Source: Saccharothrix syringae (GTDB lineage Bacteria > Actinomycetota > Actinomycetes > Mycobacteriales > Pseudonocardiaceae). Taken from it: a DNA stretch of 64,000 nt. Positions within the stretch are counted from its first letter, which is position 1, and each line of letters opens with the position of its first letter. Positions 11,720 through 27,209 of the stretch are shown here, in pieces. The DNA is taken from NCBI RefSeq assembly GCF_009498035.1, contig NZ_CP034550.1, positions 8,680,001 to 8,744,000 of the forward strand, given 5' to 3'. The notes beneath the pieces were generated by a model that saw only the letters and a program-made list of their open reading frames with translations, made no database searches and was not told the origin of the DNA. A program made the position numbers and the translations under genes.

Positions 11720-13233
11720 CGGCGCAGGTCGCCGGCCTTCTTGTAGGAGGCCCAGGTCCGCTGGGTGACGTCGGTGACGGTCGAGGAGTTCAGCTCGGCG
11801 ACCGCGGCGTCGGGGACCAGCCACAGCCGGTCGTCGGCCAGCAGCAGGCCGACCTGCCCGTCCGGGGCCCGCACGGCCCGCACGCCCGCCGGGACGCGTT
11901 CCACGACCTCCAGCCGGTCCACCACGGGCGGGCGGCGGTCCAGCACGGCGGTGGCCAGGCGGGCGGCCACCGAGCGGCGCTCGACGCGCACCACCTCGCC
12001 GCCCAGCACCAGGTCGACGGTGTTCTCCGGGGACGGCACGGCGAAGCCGTCCAGGACGCGCGCCGCCTCCTCGGTGGCGCAGCCGGGCACCCCGGCGAGG
12101 TCCAGGCCGAAGTGGCCCAGGTCGGTCGGCGCGCCCGACTCGCCGGACACGGTCGCGCGGACCACGTCCACCGGCACCCGGCCGCACGGGTCCTCCGGGG
12201 ACGCCGGCGCGTGCCCGGTGGGGGTGCGCAGCAGGCCGGGGCCCTCCCGCCACGGGCCGGGCAGGTGCACCCGCGGGTGGGGGTTGGCGGTGAAGTCGCG
12301 GTTCCAGAAGGTCAGGGTGGTGCCCTGGTCGGTGGAGTGCGCGACGACGAAGACCTGGAGCGCGTCGACGAACATCCAGTCGGCGCTGAAGGCGTCCACG
12401 ATCGAGCGGGGCCGCGAGCGGGTGTCGGGTACCGACGTGAAGCCGCCCGGGCCCAGGGCCTGCACGCCGCTCGCGAACGCCGGGTCCTTCGACCTGAGCA
12501 CGAACTGGCCCGCGCCGTTCCACCCGGCCGCCGCGCCGGTGGTGTCGGTGAACATCAGGTAGAACCAGCCGTCCAGCCACAGCGCCGACGCCTGGCCGGC
12601 GCCGTAGGCGTTGTCCCTGATCACCACGTTGGACGGGGCCAGGAGCGGGCCGCCGAGGCGGGTCCAGGTCAGGCCGTCCGGGCTGGTGGCCACGCCCAGG
12701 GCGCTGCCGTTGGCGTGGTTGTCGCGCTCGGCGGCGGTGTAGTACATGTAGTACGTCCCGTCGACCTTGATCACCGACGGGTCGCAGGTGTGCATGGCGT
12801 CGAAGCCCGCGCCGCTGCCGGAGAGCACGGCCACCGCCGGTGCGCCGCCGGGCGCGGCGAACGGGCCGTCCGGCGAGGCGGCCTCCGCGTAGAGCACGTC
12901 GTCGCCCGCGGGCTGGGCCGTGCCGAGCTGGCTGCACCACCACATGCGGACCTTGCCGCCCTCAGCCATCAGCGAGGGCGCGTAGTTGTACGCCGAGTCC
13001 CCGCCGCCCACCGCGACCACGCCGGCGCTCCGCCTGCCGCGGTCGGCGGCCAGCGCCACCGGTACCGGGACGGGCGGCTCCGCGGCCTCGACCACCGCGG
13101 ACGTGCTGGGCGCGGTGCTGCTGCCGGGGGTTTCCGGTGCGGGGTCGGCGACGCTCGGCGCGCAGGCCGCGAGCGAAGCGGCGACCAGCGCGGAACCGAG
13201 GAGCCTCGCCGCTCTCCCGACGGGACTGGGCAT
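11716..13233 (-). CDS. Secreted lipoprotein with beta-propeller (GH43/32-like) fold
   Basis: About 505 residues from the ATG at 13233, chosen because it gives a lipoprotein signal peptide ending in the lipobox LAAC; an upstream GTG adds 14 residues. The mature N-terminus is a low-complexity Ser/Thr/Pro/Ala linker. Repeated blade-like motifs follow (CDPSVIKVDGTYYMYYTA, ASALWLDGWFYLMFTD), as in five-bladed glycosidases of the arabinanase/xylosidase type. I cannot identify a complete acid triad, so it may be a binding protein rather than an active hydrolase. Monocistronic. Confidence 0.7.
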   Translation of the reverse strand: MPSPVGRAARLLGSALVAASLAACAPSVADPAPETPGSSTAPSTSAVVEAAEPPVPVPVALAADRGRRSAGVVAVGGGDSAYNYAPSLMAEGGKVRMWWCSQLGTAQPAGDDVLYAEAASPDGPFAAPGGAPAVAVLSGSGAGFDAMHTCDPSVIKVDGTYYMYYTAAERDNHANGSALGVATSPDGLTWTRLGGPLLAPSNVVIRDNAYGAGQASALWLDGWFYLMFTDTTGAAAGWNGAGQFVLRSKDPAFASGVQALGPGGFTSVPDTRSRPRSIVDAFSADWMFVDALQVFVVAHSTDQGTTLTFWNRDFTANPHPRVHLPGPWREGPGLLRTPTGHAPASPEDPCGRVPVDVVRATVSGESGAPTDLGHFGLDLAGVPGCATEEAARVLDGFAVPSPENTVDLVLGGEVVRVERRSVAARLATAVLDRRPPVVDRLEVVERVPAGVRAVRAPDGQVGLLLADDRLWLVPDAAVAELNSSTVTDVTQRTWASYKKAGDLRR

Positions 13234-13335
13234 GCGGGGCTGGTCTCCACTTCTGCGGGACGGGTCGGTGTGCACCGGAAGACGCGCGGCGCCCGGTTCC
13301 GGTTCAGTGTAAGGACCGGGTCGCTATTTCGAGTG

Positions 13336-16634
<3,299 letters not shown>

Positions 16635-16792
16635 GCGGGCAATCCTTCCACAGCGGCCACCGGGGCTCGTGCGCAGCTCAGCGACCACGCCGCACCGTTC
16701 CGCCGAGTGGGACACCGACGGGTGAGCGGGGGGGGCGGGCGCGGTGCGCCGACCAGGGCGGGACGGGTGCCGGTCGACGTGGGCCCCTCGGC

Positions 16793-17356
16793 TCACCCGG
16801 CCGACGCCACCGCCAACCACGCGGCGGTCAGCAGGCCGGGGCCGTAGGGCACGCCACCCGCGCGCCGCCGGAGCGCCAGGGCCAGGGTGACCGCGCTCGC
16901 CACCGCCGCGCCCGCCGGCAGCGCGAGCCACGACACCGACGCCAGCACCGCGCCCACCGGTGCCGCGAGCTTCACGTCTCCCCCGCCCATCGCGGACGGC
17001 GCGACCAGCCGCACGACCAGGTGGCCCGCGAAGAACACCGCCCCGCCCGCCAACGCCCGCCGCGGCTCGGCACCGGCCCACCACAGCGCCGCGCCGACCA
17101 GCGGCCAGGCGGGCAGCGTCAGGACGTCGGGCAGGCGCCGGTGCCGCAGGTCCACCGCGGACAGCAGCACGCCCAGCCACGCCAGCAACAGCGCCAGGGG
17201 CAACCACTCGGGCGGCACCAGGAGCGCGCTCAACCACCACAGCACCGCCACGGGCGCGGCGCACCACAGCGGGCGGACCACCGCTCCCCTCGGCGCGAAC
17301 CGGAGGAAACGGGCTCCCAGCACACCGGTGCAAAAACCGGACAACACGATGACCAT
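16793..17356 (-). CDS. Prepilin peptidase (A24, short actinobacterial type)
   Basis: About 187 residues from the ATG at 17356 (an in-frame start at 17416 adds 20 non-hydrophobic residues). Polytopic, with both aspartate sites of the TadV/PilD aspartic protease: [13 protein letters not shown] and the GxGD-type motif [11 protein letters not shown]. The N-terminal methyltransferase/zinc domain of PilD is missing, as in actinobacterial Tad/Flp pilus peptidases. No pilus genes are adjacent. Same relative position as Rv2551c. Confidence 0.85.
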   Translation of the reverse strand: MVIVLSGFCTGVLGARFLRFAPRGAVVRPLWCAAPVAVLWWLSALLVPPEWLPLALLLAWLGVLLSAVDLRHRRLPDVLTLPAWPLVGAALWWAGAEPRRALAGGAVFFAGHLVVRLVAPSAMGGGDVKLAAPVGAVLASVSWLALPAGAAVASAVTLALALRRRAGGVPYGPGLLTAAWLAVASAG

Positions 17357-17439
17357 GAACCCAGCGTCGGCCCGCCAGGCCCGGGGATCAACGAAGGGCG
17401 CGGGTGAACGGTCCATTCACCCGCTTTCCCCCGGGGACG

Positions 17440-17895
17440 TCAGCGCTGCCAGGCGAACAGCACGTCACCCGCCGAGACGGGCCCGCCGGCCTGGTCGACC
17501 AGCACCTCCGGCGCCGCGTCCAGCGCGATCACCGGGCAGATCGCCGCGAAACCGGCCCGCTCCACCTCCGCCGGGTCCCAGGTCACCACGGCCTGCCCGG
17601 CGCGCACCCGGTCGCCCTTGGCCACGTGCAGCGAGAAACCCTCGCCCTTGCGCTTGACCGTGTCGATCCCGAGGTGCACGAGCACCGCCGCACCGTCCTC
17701 CGTGGCCACGACGAACGCGTGCGGGTGCAGCGTCACCACGGTCCCGTCCACCGGGGACACCACCGTCGCCTCGCCGTCCCGGGCGGGCTCGACCGCCACG
17801 CCCGGGCCCACCATGGCCTCGGCGAAGACCGGGTCGGGCACCTCGGCCAGCGGCACCGCGCGGCCGCTGACCGGGCTCGCCACGCGCAACGTCAC
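17440..17895 (-). CDS. PTS system glucose/GlcNAc-type EIIA component
   Basis: 151 residues, Crr-type EIIA. The two active-site histidines lie 15 apart (His59 in LHPHAFV, His74 in VLVHLGIDTV, the phosphorylated one). It passes phosphate from HPr to EIIB. The GTG at 17895 overlaps the EIIB stop (GTGA). It is on the opposite strand to EIIC and HPr, facing away from the shared regulatory region. Confidence 0.9.
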   Translation of the reverse strand: MTLRVASPVSGRAVPLAEVPDPVFAEAMVGPGVAVEPARDGEATVVSPVDGTVVTLHPHAFVVATEDGAAVLVHLGIDTVKRKGEGFSLHVAKGDRVRAGQAVVTWDPAEVERAGFAAICPVIALDAAPEVLVDQAGGPVSAGDVLFAWQR

Positions 17896-18128
17896 AGCAG
17901 GTCCTCGATGTCGCTCGCGATCGTGTCGGCCTCCGGGCCGACGACGACCTGCACCACGTTGCCCGCCCGCATCACGCCGTGCGCGCCGAGGCCCTTCAAC
18001 GCCTTCTCGTCCACCAGCGAGCCGTCCTCCAGCTCGCAGCGCAGGCGAGTGATGCAGGGCTCGATCTCCACGATGTTGTCCGCACCGCCGAGCGCGGCGA
18101 GGATGCGCTCCGCCTTGTCGTCCGCCAC
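17892..18128 (-). CDS. PTS system EIIB component
   Basis: 78 residues, a free-standing EIIB of the glucose family. Cys25 in IEPCITRLRCEL is the phosphocysteine. AGAGGA precedes the GTG at 18128. In many bacteria this domain is fused to EIIC; here it is separate and in an operon with EIIA. Transcribed away from the dre operator. Confidence 0.9.
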   Translation of the reverse strand: MADDKAERILAALGGADNIVEIEPCITRLRCELEDGSLVDEKALKGLGAHGVMRAGNVVQVVVGPEADTIASDIEDLL

Positions 18129-18234
18129 TTGAAGTCCTCTCTCGACACCTGGGCCCGAGGGTGCCACCGCTCGGGCACGGTCCCGTAACGGCGGTTGACA
18201 CCCGGTCGGCGCGCGGAGCATCCTCCCCGCACCA

Positions 18235-18250
18235 ACTGGTCTAGACCGGA
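18235..18250. promoter_or_regulatory. dre operator (DasR-type binding site)
   Basis: ACTGGTCTAGACCGGA contains the palindromic core TGGTCTAGACC of the DasR-responsive element. It lies in the 166-bp gap between the EIIB gene and the GntR gene, so one site could control both divergent transcripts. A TTGACA (18195-18200) upstream of it on the plus strand would place the operator near the start of the gntR transcript. Confidence 0.8.
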
Positions 18251-18294
18251 AAGTACCAATCCCGGTCGGTCGAGGCGAGCCCCGGGGAGGTGTC

Positions 18295-19050
18295 GTGGAG
18301 ATAGTCGACGGGCCCAAGCCCAAGCACGCGCAGCTCCGCGACATCCTGCGGCGCATGGCCGAGCAGGAGCTGCCGCCCGGTTCGCCCATCCCCTCCGAGC
18401 GCGACCTGGCCCGGCAGTACGGGGTCTCCCGCATCACGGTGCGCGCCGCGGTCGGCCAGCTCGTCGCCGAGGGCCTGCTGACCAGGGCGAAGGGCCGCGG
18501 CACGTTCACCGCCCGGCGCCGCATGGACGTCCAGCTCTACCTGGAGTCCTTCACCGGCGACATGCGCCGCCGCGGCCTGGTCCCCGCGACCGAGGTGGTC
18601 GGCTGCACCACCGAGGTGCCCCCGCCCCCGGCCGCGACCGCGCTGGGCCTGGCGCCGCACGAACCCGCGTGCCGGCTGGTGCGCCTGCGCCGCGCCGACG
18701 GCGTGCCGCTGGCCGTCGAGCGCGGCTGGTACCACCCGCGGGTCGTCCCGGACCTCGACCGGCACGACCTGACCACCTCCCTCTACGCGCTGCTCGCCGA
18801 GGCGTACGGCGTGCAGCTCGACCACGCGAGCCAGACGGTGTGGGCCGAGGCGGCCGACGCCGGCACCGCGAAGCTGCTGGGCGTGCGCGCCGGCGCGCCG
18901 CTGCTCGTCTTCCGCCGGGTGGCCTCCGCGCAGGGCAGGCCCGTCGAGGACATGACGTCCTGGTACCGGGGCGATCTCTACCAGGTGACCATGCAGTTGG
19001 ACCGGACCGACCCGGAATCCGGACCGCACCACTCCGCCAAAGGGAGGTAA
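18295..19050 (+). CDS. GntR/HutC-family regulator, DasR-like
   Basis: 251 residues. N-terminal winged helix (PKHAQLRDILRRMAEQELPPGSPIPSERDLARQYGVSRITVR) and a C-terminal UTRA ligand domain (about residues 95-235). In Streptomyces, DasR binds dre sites and is released by GlcN-6-P. The dre-like operator 45 nt upstream and the adjacent EIIC make control of GlcNAc uptake the likely job. The GTG start at 18295 has GGGGAGG upstream. It sits 3 nt before the EIIC gene, so it is co-transcribed and probably autoregulated. Confidence 0.88.
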   Translation: MEIVDGPKPKHAQLRDILRRMAEQELPPGSPIPSERDLARQYGVSRITVRAAVGQLVAEGLLTRAKGRGTFTARRRMDVQLYLESFTGDMRRRGLVPATEVVGCTTEVPPPPAATALGLAPHEPACRLVRLRRADGVPLAVERGWYHPRVVPDLDRHDLTTSLYALLAEAYGVQLDHASQTVWAEAADAGTAKLLGVRAGAPLLVFRRVASAQGRPVEDMTSWYRGDLYQVTMQLDRTDPESGPHHSAKGR

Positions 19051-19053
19051 CCC

Positions 19054-20352
19054 ATGAGCGCCAGCGCCCCACAGGCGACCGGCGGTCGGGACATCAAGGG
19101 CCTGGCCGGGCTCCAGCGGTTCGGCCGCAGCCTCATGCTGCCGATCGCCGCGCTGCCCGTCGCGGCCCTGCTGCTGAGGCTCGGTCAGAACGACCTGCTC
19201 GGCAAGGACGGCCTCGGCTGGAACGAGGTGGCCGGCGTCATCGGCGGCGCGGGCAACGCGCTGTTCGCCAACCTGCCGCTGCTGTTCGCGATCGGCGTGG
19301 CCATCGGCTTCGCCCGGCGCGGTGACGGCTCGACGGCGCTGGCCGCGGCGGTCGGCTTCGTGGTGACCACGGCCGTGTTCGAGGCCATGTCCCCGCTCGT
19401 GCTCCCGGCGCCCGAGGAGGGCGCCAAGCAGGAGATGATCAACTACTCGGTGCTGACCGGCATCGTGGTGGGCCTGATCACGGCGGTGCTGTGGCAGCGC
19501 TACCACCGCATCAAGCTGCCCGCCTACCTGGCGTTCTTCGGCGGCCGGCGGTTCGTGCCGATCCTGGTGGCGGGCGTGATGATCCCCGTCGCGGTGGTCA
19601 TGGGCCTGATCTACCCGTGGTTCGACAAGGGCCTGACCGCGGTCAGCGAGGGCATCGCCGGGAACGCCGTGATCGGCGCGGGGATCTACGGCACCATCAA
19701 CCGCCTGCTGGTCCCGCTGGGCCTGCACCACATCCCCAACACGTTCGTGTGGCAGGTGTTCGGCGAGTACGACGGCAAGACCGGCGACCTGAACCGGTTC
19801 TTCGCCGGCGACCCCGAGGCCGGCACGTTCATGACCGGCTTCTTCCCGATCTTCATGTTCGCCCTCCCGGCGGCGGCGCTGGCCATCGTGCACACCGCCC
19901 GCCCGGCGCAGCGCAAGATCATCGCCGGCATCATGGGCTCGGCGGCCCTGACCGCGTTCATCACCGGCGTCACCGAGCCGCTGGAGTTCGCGTTCATGTT
20001 CGTGGCCTGGCCGCTGTACGTGATCCACGCGGTCCTCACCGGCACCTCGCTGGCGATCAGCAACGCGCTGGGCATCCGCGACGGGTTCGGCTTCTCCGCA
20101 GGCGCGATCGACTACGTGCTCAACCTCGGCATCGCCGAGAAGCCGCTGATGATCATCGTGCTGGGCCTGGTCTACGCGGTGATCTACTACTTCCTGTTCC
20201 GCTTCGTCATCACCAAGTGGAACCTGCGGACCCCCGGCCGCGACGAGGACGAGGACCCCGAGTCCGACCCGAGCGTGGTCGAGGGCACCGAGCGGGAGAA
20301 CCGGCGGCGCACCGGGCGCCAGGCCGAGGAGGAGAGGACGGAAAGTGCCTGA
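19054..20352 (+). CDS. PTS EIIC permease, N-acetylglucosamine/glucose family
   Basis: 432 residues, polytopic with about ten membrane segments. GVTEPLEFAFMFVAWPLYVIHAVLTG is the hallmark substrate-binding loop of the EIIC-Glc superfamily. LGLHHIPNTFVWQ resembles GlcNAc permeases (NagE2) more than glucose ones. The C-terminal 45 residues are a charged tail where an EIIB domain would be fused in other systems. It overlaps the HPr gene by 8 nt. GGGAGG lies just before the ATG. Confidence 0.88.
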   Translation: MSASAPQATGGRDIKGLAGLQRFGRSLMLPIAALPVAALLLRLGQNDLLGKDGLGWNEVAGVIGGAGNALFANLPLLFAIGVAIGFARRGDGSTALAAAVGFVVTTAVFEAMSPLVLPAPEEGAKQEMINYSVLTGIVVGLITAVLWQRYHRIKLPAYLAFFGGRRFVPILVAGVMIPVAVVMGLIYPWFDKGLTAVSEGIAGNAVIGAGIYGTINRLLVPLGLHHIPNTFVWQVFGEYDGKTGDLNRFFAGDPEAGTFMTGFFPIFMFALPAAALAIVHTARPAQRKIIAGIMGSAALTAFITGVTEPLEFAFMFVAWPLYVIHAVLTGTSLAISNALGIRDGFGFSAGAIDYVLNLGIAEKPLMIIVLGLVYAVIYYFLFRFVITKWNLRTPGRDEDEDPESDPSVVEGTERENRRRTGRQAEEERTESA

Positions 20353-20614
20353 ACGACGCGTCACCGTGGCGAGCAAGGTCGGCCTGCACGCACGGCCGGC
20401 CGCGGTGCTGGCCAAGGCGGCCGCCGGCCAGCCGGTCAAGGTCACCATCCGCAAGGACGACGGCCAGCCGGTCGAGGCGGCGAGCGTGCTGGGCCTGATG
20501 ACGCTCGGCGCGATGCACGGCGACGAGGTCGTGCTGGCGGCGGACGGCGAGGGCGCGGACGCCGCGCTGGAGGCGATCGCGCGGATCATCGCCACCGACC
20601 TCGACGAGGGCTGA
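20345..20614 (+). CDS. ptsH: Phosphocarrier protein HPr
   Basis: 89 residues. His15 in VGLHARPA is the phosphorylation site; Ser47 (AASVLGLM) is the regulatory-serine position. The GTG at 20345 lies inside the end of the EIIC gene, with GAGGAG upstream. HPr is a general PTS protein, so its place in a sugar-specific operon would put general PTS activity under the same operator. EI (ptsI) is not in the window. Confidence 0.93.
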   Translation: MPERRVTVASKVGLHARPAAVLAKAAAGQPVKVTIRKDDGQPVEAASVLGLMTLGAMHGDEVVLAADGEGADAALEAIARIIATDLDEG

Positions 20615-20626
20615 CCAGCCGGTGAC

Positions 20627-20657
20627 GGGGCCCCGCTCGGCCGCGAGCGGGGCCCTT
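20627..20657 (+). terminator. Terminator after ptsH
   Basis: GGGCCCCGCTCG / CGAGCGGGGCCC, a perfect 12-bp stem with a 4-nt loop followed by TT, 13 nt after the ptsH stop. Confidence 0.85.
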
Positions 20658-20665
20658 CGTCGTGC

Positions 20666-21220
20666 ATGATGGACCACGTGGGCAGCGCGCTGGACTCCGC
20701 GGTCGTCGTGATCACCGGGATCATGGCGGCCGGGAAGTCCACGGTCGCGCAACGCCTCGCCGAACGCCTGCCGCGGGCGGCGCACGTCCGCGGCGACGCG
20801 TTCCGCCGGATGATCGTCTCCGGGCGGGCGGACACGCGGCCCGACTCCGGTGCCGAGGCCGAGGCCCAGCTGCTGCTGCGGTACCGCCTGGCCGCCGCCA
20901 CCGCCGACGGGTACGCCGGTGACGGCTGGACCGCCGTGGTGCAGGACGTCGTGCTCGGCGGGCACCTGCGGACCTTCGTCGACGCCGTGCGCACCCGCCC
21001 CCGGTACGTCGTCGTCCTGGCGCCGTCGCCGGAGGTGGTGGCGCGGCGCGAGGCCGCCCGCCCCAAGACCGGGTACGGCGCGTGGACCGTCGCGGACCTG
21101 GACCGCGGGCTGCGCGACGGCACCCCGCGCCTGGGCCTGTGGCTGGACACCTCCGACCAGACCCCGGACCAGACCGTCGACGCGATCCTGGCGGGGCTCG
21201 ACCGGGCCCGGGTGGATTAA
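20666..21220 (+). CDS. P-loop kinase-like ATPase
   Basis: 184 residues. Walker A ITGIMAAGKSTVAQRLAERL near residue 17, then RGDAFRRMI and VVQDVVLGGHL, which resemble the small-molecule kinase group (gluconate, chloramphenicol or adenylylsulfate kinases). LAPSPEVVARREAAR looks like the family's lid. The substrate cannot be told. Its TAA overlaps the convergent aroE stop. Confidence 0.7.
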   Translation: MMDHVGSALDSAVVVITGIMAAGKSTVAQRLAERLPRAAHVRGDAFRRMIVSGRADTRPDSGAEAEAQLLLRYRLAAATADGYAGDGWTAVVQDVVLGGHLRTFVDAVRTRPRYVVVLAPSPEVVARREAARPKTGYGAWTVADLDRGLRDGTPRLGLWLDTSDQTPDQTVDAILAGLDRARVD

Positions 21221-22071
21221 ACAGGCAAGGGCAGCAGGTCGTCCGTCGCCCTGCGCAGCGCCTGACGCATCTCCTCGCGCGGCGCGGGCAACCCGGTGAA
21301 CTGCTCCACCTGCCCGAACGCCTGGTGCAGCAGCATGTCCAACCCGGTCGCCAGGGACCGCCCCCGCCGCTCCACCGCCACCGCCACCGGCGTCGGCCAC
21401 GGGTGGTAGATCACGTCGAGCACGCACGGCGCACCGGCCAGCGCGTCGGCGATCGGCCCGGTCGCGGCCGGCGGCACGGTGCTCACCAGCACGTCGCAGG
21501 ACGCCGCCAGCCCGGCGAAGTCGGCCTCGTCCCAGGTCACCACGTCCAGCGCCAGCCCCAGCCGGGACGCGCAGCCTTCCGCCTCGGCGGCCCGCGACAC
21601 CGAGCGCACCACCAGCGACACCGCGCGCACGCCCGCCGAGGCCAGGGCCACCAGCGCCGCGGTGGCCGTGCCGCCCGCCCCGAGCAGCACGGCGCGCGTG
21701 CCCGAGGTGAAGCCGCACGCCGCGCGGAGCGCGCCCAGCACGCCGTCCACGTCCGTGCAGTCGGCCCGCCAGCCCCCGTCGACGGGGACCAGCGTGTTCG
21801 CCGCGCCCACCAGGGTGGCCCGGGGCGTGGCCGAGGACGCGACGGCCAGCGCGGCGCGCTTGTTCGGCATGGTCACCGACAGGCCCGCCCACGAGGCGTC
21901 GAGCCCGGCGACCAGCCCGGGCACGGCCTCGGCCTCGCACTCGACGCGCGTGTAGGTCCAGCCGGCCAGGCCCAGCGCGGCGAACGCGGCGTTGTGCAGC
22001 ACCGGCGACAGGGAGTGGGCCACCGGCGAGCCGATGACCGCGGCGCGGCGGGTCACCTCGGGGGGCGCCAC
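21217..22071 (-). CDS. aroE: Shikimate dehydrogenase
   Basis: 284 residues. Reduces 3-dehydroshikimate with NADPH. Substrate site SPVAHSLSPVLHNAAF at the N-terminus, the catalytic Lys in SVTMPNKRAALAVA and the nucleotide loop LLGAGGTATAALVAL. Starts 1 nt after the mltG stop. It is the first of the Rv2552c-Rv2555c block order (aroE, mltG, ruvX, alaS). Confidence 0.95.
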   Translation of the reverse strand: MAPPEVTRRAAVIGSPVAHSLSPVLHNAAFAALGLAGWTYTRVECEAEAVPGLVAGLDASWAGLSVTMPNKRAALAVASSATPRATLVGAANTLVPVDGGWRADCTDVDGVLGALRAACGFTSGTRAVLLGAGGTATAALVALASAGVRAVSLVVRSVSRAAEAEGCASRLGLALDVVTWDEADFAGLAASCDVLVSTVPPAATGPIADALAGAPCVLDVIYHPWPTPVAVAVERRGRSLATGLDMLLHQAFGQVEQFTGLPAPREEMRQALRRATDDLLPLPV

Positions 22072-22072
22072 G

Positions 22073-23317
22073 TCAGAAGACGCCCCGTCGCTGCGCGTCG
22101 GCCACGTCCGCGTCGTGCTCCTCGAACGTGACGTTGAAGCACGACGTGCCGTCCGTCTCGCACTTCACGAAGTACCGCCAGGGCCCGTCCTCGGGGTTGA
22201 TCGCGGCCTCCACGGCCTTGCGGTCGGGCGACCCGATCGGCGTCGGCGGCAGGCCCTTGGTCTCGGCGTTGTAGGTGTTGTACGGGCCGGACCTCGCGCG
22301 GTCCTCGGGGCTGGTGGTGATGATCGGGCGGTCCAGCTTGTAGTTGACCGTGGAGTCGAGTTCGAGCAGCTGCCCGGCGGCGAGCCGGTTGTAGATCACC
22401 CGGGCGACCTTGCCGAAGTCCTTGATCACGCCCTCCTTCTCGACCAGGGACGCCACGACCAGCACCTCGTAGGGCCGGAAGCCGGTCTTGCCGGTGCTGC
22501 CCGGGATGCCGTAGCCCTGGAGCCGGTTCAGCGAGGTGCCGATCACGCTCTTGAGCAGGCCGATGGCGTCGGCGCCGGGGTCGAGGTGGTACAGGCCGGG
22601 CAGGATGAGCCCTTCGAGCCGGTTCTCCTTCGGGGCCGCGCGGACGGCGTCGAGCGCCCACTCCGGGATGCCCAGCGCGACCGGGTCGGCGTTCTCCGCC
22701 GCGTTGCGCAGCTCCTCGACGGTCACGCACTTCTTGGCGCCGTCCAGCTCCACGCACGAGGCCGCGGACAGCCGGGACACGATGCCCGGGGTGATCTTGC
22801 CGTCCGGCGCGGTGACGTCGTGCAGCACGTAGCCGCCGCGGACCTCCAGCGGCGTGATCCTCGACTTGTCGTCGACCATCCGCGCGACCGCGGCCTTGCC
22901 GGACATCTTGGTCTTCATCAGGTAGAAGCCCGGCTGGATGCCGGTGACCCGCTGGTCCTCGGCGCCCGCCTCGGTGAACGCCCGCGGGCTGGCCACGACG
23001 TCGTTGTCCTTGAGCGTGGTGGCGATGGCCGAGACCAGGTCGCCGTCCTTGACCTCGACCACCACGTCGGTCTCGCCGGCGCCGCTGTAGTCGTCGTAGG
23101 AGCCGATGCCGCTCAGCGTCCGGTACCCGTAGTAGGCGCCGGCGCCGCCGCCCGCGAGGACCAGCGCCACCACGACCCACAGGATCGTGCGCTTGCGCCT
23201 GCGCTTGGCCCGGCGGGCCGCCGCGGCGGCCTTGCCGCCGCCGCCACCGCCACCTCCGCGGCGAGGCCGCTCGTCCTGCACGTCGGGATCGCTGAACAAC
23301 CCGAGGTCGTCGCTCAC
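22073..23317 (-). CDS. mltG: Endolytic murein transglycosylase
   Basis: 414 residues. A cytoplasmic Lys/Arg/Gly-rich N-terminus, one transmembrane helix ([23 protein letters not shown], about residues 45-65), a LysM-like region and the YceG domain. The catalytic Glu lies in [11 protein letters not shown] and the conserved ARVIYNRL follows. Cuts nascent glycan strands at the membrane and so sets their length. The GTG at 23317 overlaps the ruvX stop (GTGA). Confidence 0.93.
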   Translation of the reverse strand: MSDDLGLFSDPDVQDERPRRGGGGGGGGKAAAAARRAKRRRKRTILWVVVALVLAGGGAGAYYGYRTLSGIGSYDDYSGAGETDVVVEVKDGDLVSAIATTLKDNDVVASPRAFTEAGAEDQRVTGIQPGFYLMKTKMSGKAAVARMVDDKSRITPLEVRGGYVLHDVTAPDGKITPGIVSRLSAASCVELDGAKKCVTVEELRNAAENADPVALGIPEWALDAVRAAPKENRLEGLILPGLYHLDPGADAIGLLKSVIGTSLNRLQGYGIPGSTGKTGFRPYEVLVVASLVEKEGVIKDFGKVARVIYNRLAAGQLLELDSTVNYKLDRPIITTSPEDRARSGPYNTYNAETKGLPPTPIGSPDRKAVEAAINPEDGPWRYFVKCETDGTSCFNVTFEEHDADVADAQRRGVF

Positions 23318-23822
23318 GATCGGTCCTCCGCTCCGGGGGCCCGCCCCTCGGCGGAACGGGCCACGTGTCGCGCGCGCGCGTCCAGCCAGGACTGCAGGAT
23401 CTCGACCGCGGCAGCCTGGTCCACGACGGCGCGTTGCTTCCTGCCTCGCACCCCCCGCTCGGCCAGCACGCGGCTCGCCGTGACGGTGGTCAGCCGCTCG
23501 TCGGTGAGCCGCACCGGCACCGGGGCGACGCGCTCGGCCAACGCCGCAGCGTACGCGGTCGCCTTCTCGGCCGCCGGCCCGTGCCTGCCGGCCAGCGTGC
23601 GGGGCAGGCCGACCACGACCTCGACCACGTCGTGCTCGGCGACGAGGCCGGCCAGCTCGGCGAGGTCCCGGCCCGCCTTCTCGTCCCGCGCCAGGGTGGC
23701 GAGGGGGGTCGCGAGGAACGCCCCCGGGTCGCTCATGGCCACGCCCACGCGCACCGCGCCGACGTCGACGCCCAGCCTCCGGCCGAGGCCGGGGTCGTCG
23801 ACGCCGGGGCGGTCGGCGCCGG

Positions 23823-23826
<4 letters not shown>
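23314..23826 (-). CDS. ruvX: Pre-16S rRNA processing nuclease / Holliday-junction resolvase-like protein
   Basis: 170 residues, RNase H-like fold (YqgF). [17 protein letters not shown] carries the first catalytic Asp, [15 protein letters not shown] the second motif, and [11 protein letters not shown] plus [15 protein letters not shown] the last. The likely start is a TTG at 23826 overlapping the alaS stop (TTGA); the next in-frame start would remove the catalytic Asp. Same order as Rv2554c. Confidence 0.9.
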
Positions 23827-26498
<2,672 letters not shown>

Positions 26499-26553
26499 GG
26501 TCCGTCCTTCGGGAGGTGTGGGTTCGAGGGCGTGGCGAGGCGGACGACCTACC

Positions 26554-26817
26554 TCAGTCGTCCGCCCTGCGCGCTCGCCGACCCGGCGTGAAGCCCGTCT
26601 GCCGCTCCACGGTGTCCTGCAGCTCGCGTTCCCGCTCCGACATGCCGGCGCGGACCTCCGCGCCGAACGAACCGATGGCCCCGGCCAGCTCGCGCAGGCC
26701 CTGGCCCACGTTCTCGCCGATGCCGGCGGGCGTGGCGGCGTGCGCGGCCTGGCCCGCCTTGCGGGTGGCGAACACGCCCGCGGCGATGCCGAGCCCGAAC
26801 CAGAACAACCGCCTCAT
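26554..26817 (-). CDS. Small single-pass membrane protein (DUF6167-like)
   Basis: 87 residues: a short N-terminal membrane segment ([17 protein letters not shown]), then an amphipathic charged region. Coupled to the preceding gene (ATGA at 26817-26814). Proteins of this type lie next to alaS in many actinobacteria; the function is unknown. Confidence 0.75.
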   Translation of the reverse strand: MRRLFWFGLGIAAGVFATRKAGQAAHAATPAGIGENVGQGLRELAGAIGSFGAEVRAGMSERERELQDTVERQTGFTPGRRARRADD

Positions 26818-27209
26818 CGCCTGCCCCTGCGTCGTGCGTGCTTCTTGGGCGCCTCGTTGGCCGCGCGGCGCGCCCGGATGGCCTTGCTCACGCCGTAGGA
26901 CAGGGCGGCCGCCTTGACCAGCGGGCCGCCGAGGGTGGCGGTGAACAGCGAGGTCAGCGCGGAGACGTTGCCGGTGACCGCGCGGGCGTTGGCGGTGATC
27001 CCGTCCACCCGCTCCAGCTGCGCGTTCACGTGCGTGATCGTCGTGTTCGCGCCGGTGAAGAGGGGGTCGCTGTTCTGGTGCGCCTTGCGGATGGCGATGG
27101 TCGCCTCGTCCAGCGTGCGGCCCAGCTTGATCAACGGGATCGCCAGCAGCAGCACAAGCAGCACGAACGCGCCGGCGGCGACCAGCGCGGCGATCTGCCC
27201 TGGCGACAC
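26814..27209 (-). CDS. DUF948-type membrane protein
   Basis: About 131 residues from GTG 27209, chosen because AGGAGG ends 4 nt upstream; a GTG at 27251 would add 14 residues without a ribosome site. One N-terminal transmembrane helix (AGAFVLLVLLLAIPLIKLG), a helical region that may form coiled coil (residues 35-85) and a very basic C-terminus ([10 protein letters not shown]). Chemotaxis-like DUF948 proteins are often found beside alaS; the role is unknown. Confidence 0.75.
   Translation of the reverse strand: MSPGQIAALVAAGAFVLLVLLLAIPLIKLGRTLDEATIAIRKAHQNSDPLFTGANTTITHVNAQLERVDGITANARAVTGNVSALTSLFTATLGGPLVKAAALSYGVSKAIRARRAANEAPKKHARRRGRR

Noticed and set aside
26499..26553. T-box leader for alaS
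   Set aside because: 55 nt is too short and no T-box sequence is present.
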